Position numbers and translations under genes: made by a program. DNA of 64,000 nucleotides. It comes from Leuconostoc pseudomesenteroides KCTC 3652 (GTDB lineage Bacteria > Bacillota > Bacilli > Lactobacillales > Lactobacillaceae). Positions 62,840 to 64,000 of the stretch are shown piece after piece (the first letter of the stretch is position 1; each line of letters starts with the position of its first letter). Location: contig NZ_BMBP01000001.1 in NCBI RefSeq assembly GCF_014634745.1, positions 1 through 64,000 of the forward strand, read 5' to 3'. The notes under the pieces are model-generated. The model had not been told where the DNA came from. It saw nothing but the letters and a program-made list of their open reading frames with translations, and searched no databases.

Positions 62840-64000
62840 TTAAAATGTTCTAATTTCGTCACGATAGCGTTCAACTTGTTCTTTCATTCGATCAATATTA
62901 TCTGCGTCAAATTTGTCTAACACCGCTTTGGCCAATTCAATAGCAACCATCGCCTCGGCAATAACTGCAGCAGCTGTCACGGCCGTCGTATCTGAACGTT
63001 CAATTGACGCTTTATGGTTTTGATGTGTATCAATGTCAACTGATTGCATAGGACGATAGAGTGTTGGAATTGGTTTCACCACACCTCGCACAACAATCGC
63101 CTCACCAGTCGTCATCCCCCCTTCAAAACCACCAAGATTATCAGAACCACGATAGAAACCACACTTTTCATCCCAAAAAATTTCATCCATAACTTGGTCA
63201 CCAAATTTTTCAGCATTATCAAAACCACCACCAAATTGAACACCTTTAAAGGCATTTATGCCAACAATTGCGCGCGCAATTTTAGCATCTAATTTGGTGT
63301 CAGCCGATACATATGATCCTAAGCCGACTGGCATGCCAGTGGCCATCACCTGAACCTGACCACCCACCGTGTTAGCGTTCCGTTTCGTTTGATCGATTAC
63401 TTCGCGAATCGCTGCGTCGGCCTCAGCAGATAACGCTCGTGTTGGAAAGCTCTCTGTCACTAAACGTAATTCGTTTAAATCATGGTACTTTGTTAGGTCA
63501 TTCAAATTCGATTTCGCAGGTCCAACATTAACCACAAAGCCATGAACATCGACACCAATTTCTGATAGTAACTTTTTTGCGACTGCACCTACTGCGACTC
63601 GCATTGTTGTTTCTCTGGCCGATGATCGTTCTAATACATTACGCAAATCATCATGATGACGATACTTCATGCCACCGACCAAATCAGCATGACCAGGACG
63701 TGGACGTAAAACTTTTCGCAGTGTATTTTCTGATGTTGCTAGATCATCTGGCGCCATAATTTTGGACCAATTATTATGGTCGTCGTTATGAACGTTTAAT
63801 GTAATTGGCGAACCTAAGGTCAGTTGATGGCGAACACCAGTGAGAAAAGTAACGGTGTCTGTTTCAATTTTTTGTCGTTCACCACGACCATATCCCTGTT
63901 GGCGGCGCGCCAGTTGCTCATCAATATCAGCTTGTGTAATATGTAATCCAGCCGGAATACCTTCAATGACGGCAATTTCTTCCGGTCCATGGCTTTCGCC
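62840..64000 (-). CDS. aroC: Chorismate synthase, N terminus outside the window
   Basis: Makes chorismate from EPSP using reduced FMN. The frame runs unbroken off the right edge. The first visible residues are GESHGPEEIAVIEGIPAG, so only about the first eight residues are missing, and the visible 386 residues end at RTF. RRQQGYGRGERQ, GSPITLNVHNDDHNNW, RPRPGHADLVGG and RSSARET confirm the family. An ATG at 63757 is internal and not the start. It precedes aroA in the aromatic operon. aroB, aroE and DAHP synthase may be further upstream. Confidence 0.96.
   Translation of the reverse strand, partial: GESHGPEEIAVIEGIPAGLHITQADIDEQLARRQQGYGRGERQKIETDTVTFLTGVRHQLTLGSPITLNVHNDDHNNWSKIMAPDDLATSENTLRKVLRPRPGHADLVGGMKYRHHDDLRNVLERSSARETTMRVAVGAVAKKLLSEIGVDVHGFVVNVGPAKSNLNDLTKYHDLNELRLVTESFPTRALSAEADAAIREVIDQTKRNANTVGGQVQVMATGMPVGLGSYVSADTKLDAKIARAIVGINAFKGVQFGGGFDNAEKFGDQVMDEIFWDEKCGFYRGSDNLGGFEGGMTTGEAIVVRGVVKPIPTLYRPMQSVDIDTHQNHKASIERSDTTAVTAAAVIAEAMVAIELAKAVLDKFDADNIDRMKEQVERYRDEIRTF

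Noticed and set aside
1-64000. CRISPR arrays, toxin-antitoxin pairs, restriction systems, bacteriocin or other defence islands
   Set aside because: Nothing resembling them was found. Apart from the first kilobase the window is contiguous core metabolism and information-processing genes.

Overview
The window is low-GC Gram-positive chromosome. The gene set fits a heterofermentative lactic acid bacterium, most likely Leuconostoc or a close relative (inferred from gene content and protein character; no database search was possible). Supporting signs are the phoH-ybeY-dgkA-era-recO block, DUF2929 and YozE small proteins, TagE-like teichoic acid glucosyltransferases, a partial menaquinone cluster, acetate kinase, and purine-rich Shine-Dalgarno (SD) sequences. 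No tRNA, rRNA or CRISPR array was recognised. The DNA is almost all core chromosome. Only the first ~1 kb looks accessory.

Layout. 1-882: end of an IS3-like insertion sequence cut into a tyrosine recombinase gene, whose 3' end faces a cation diffusion facilitator (CDF) gene with an abnormal C terminus. 883-2056: marR-CDF operon with a large palindromic operator. 2095-3913: 5-formyl-THF cyclo-ligase and glyA (one-carbon metabolism). 4006-9125: threonine pathway, with thrC divergent from hom-thrB-aspartokinase. 9178-13865 (minus): phoH-ybeY-dgkA-era-recO-ansA. 13967-20173 (minus): amtB, pyk, dnaE. 20293-24300: yjzD-like gene, then pepT, a Nif3-like gene, trmK and a DMT transporter. 24380-27622 (plus): TPP riboswitch and the HMP/thiamine ECF transporter ykoE-F-D-C. 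27579-30943 (minus): lipase-like gene, ypmS, yozE, rbgA, rnhB.

31042-39614 (minus) is a long close-packed cluster: menF-menD-menH-menC, a TPR protein, cca, dihydrofolate reductase and degV. 39675-40945 holds a vitamin kinase and a serine-rich membrane protein. 41042-46927: yitT-like gene, topA, dprA, ABC-F ATPase. 47029-50159: two tandem TagE-like glucosyltransferases. 50426-54059: pyrD, ackA, a cell-wall amidase and an unknown gene. 54089-58185: tex, a purine-type phosphoribosyltransferase and an iron alcohol dehydrogenase. 58340-64000 (minus): aromatic amino acid operon aroC-aroA-tyrA-aroK/chorismate mutase fusion-prephenate dehydratase-like-aroD, with aroC running off the window.

The aromatic operon and the men cluster both draw on chorismate. 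Aspartokinase, homoserine dehydrogenase, homoserine kinase and threonine synthase together make threonine. I see no obviously new multi-gene system. The observations most worth checking are the recombinase/IS/CDF junction, three genes whose only strong SD lies 28-35 nt upstream of the start (two with an overlapping out-of-frame mini-ORF, one with a hairpin in the gap), the shikimate kinase-chorismate mutase fusion beside a divergent prephenate dehydratase homologue, an AroD with a large insertion, PurBox-like sites before a phosphoribosyltransferase, and terminators that begin at or inside stop codons.
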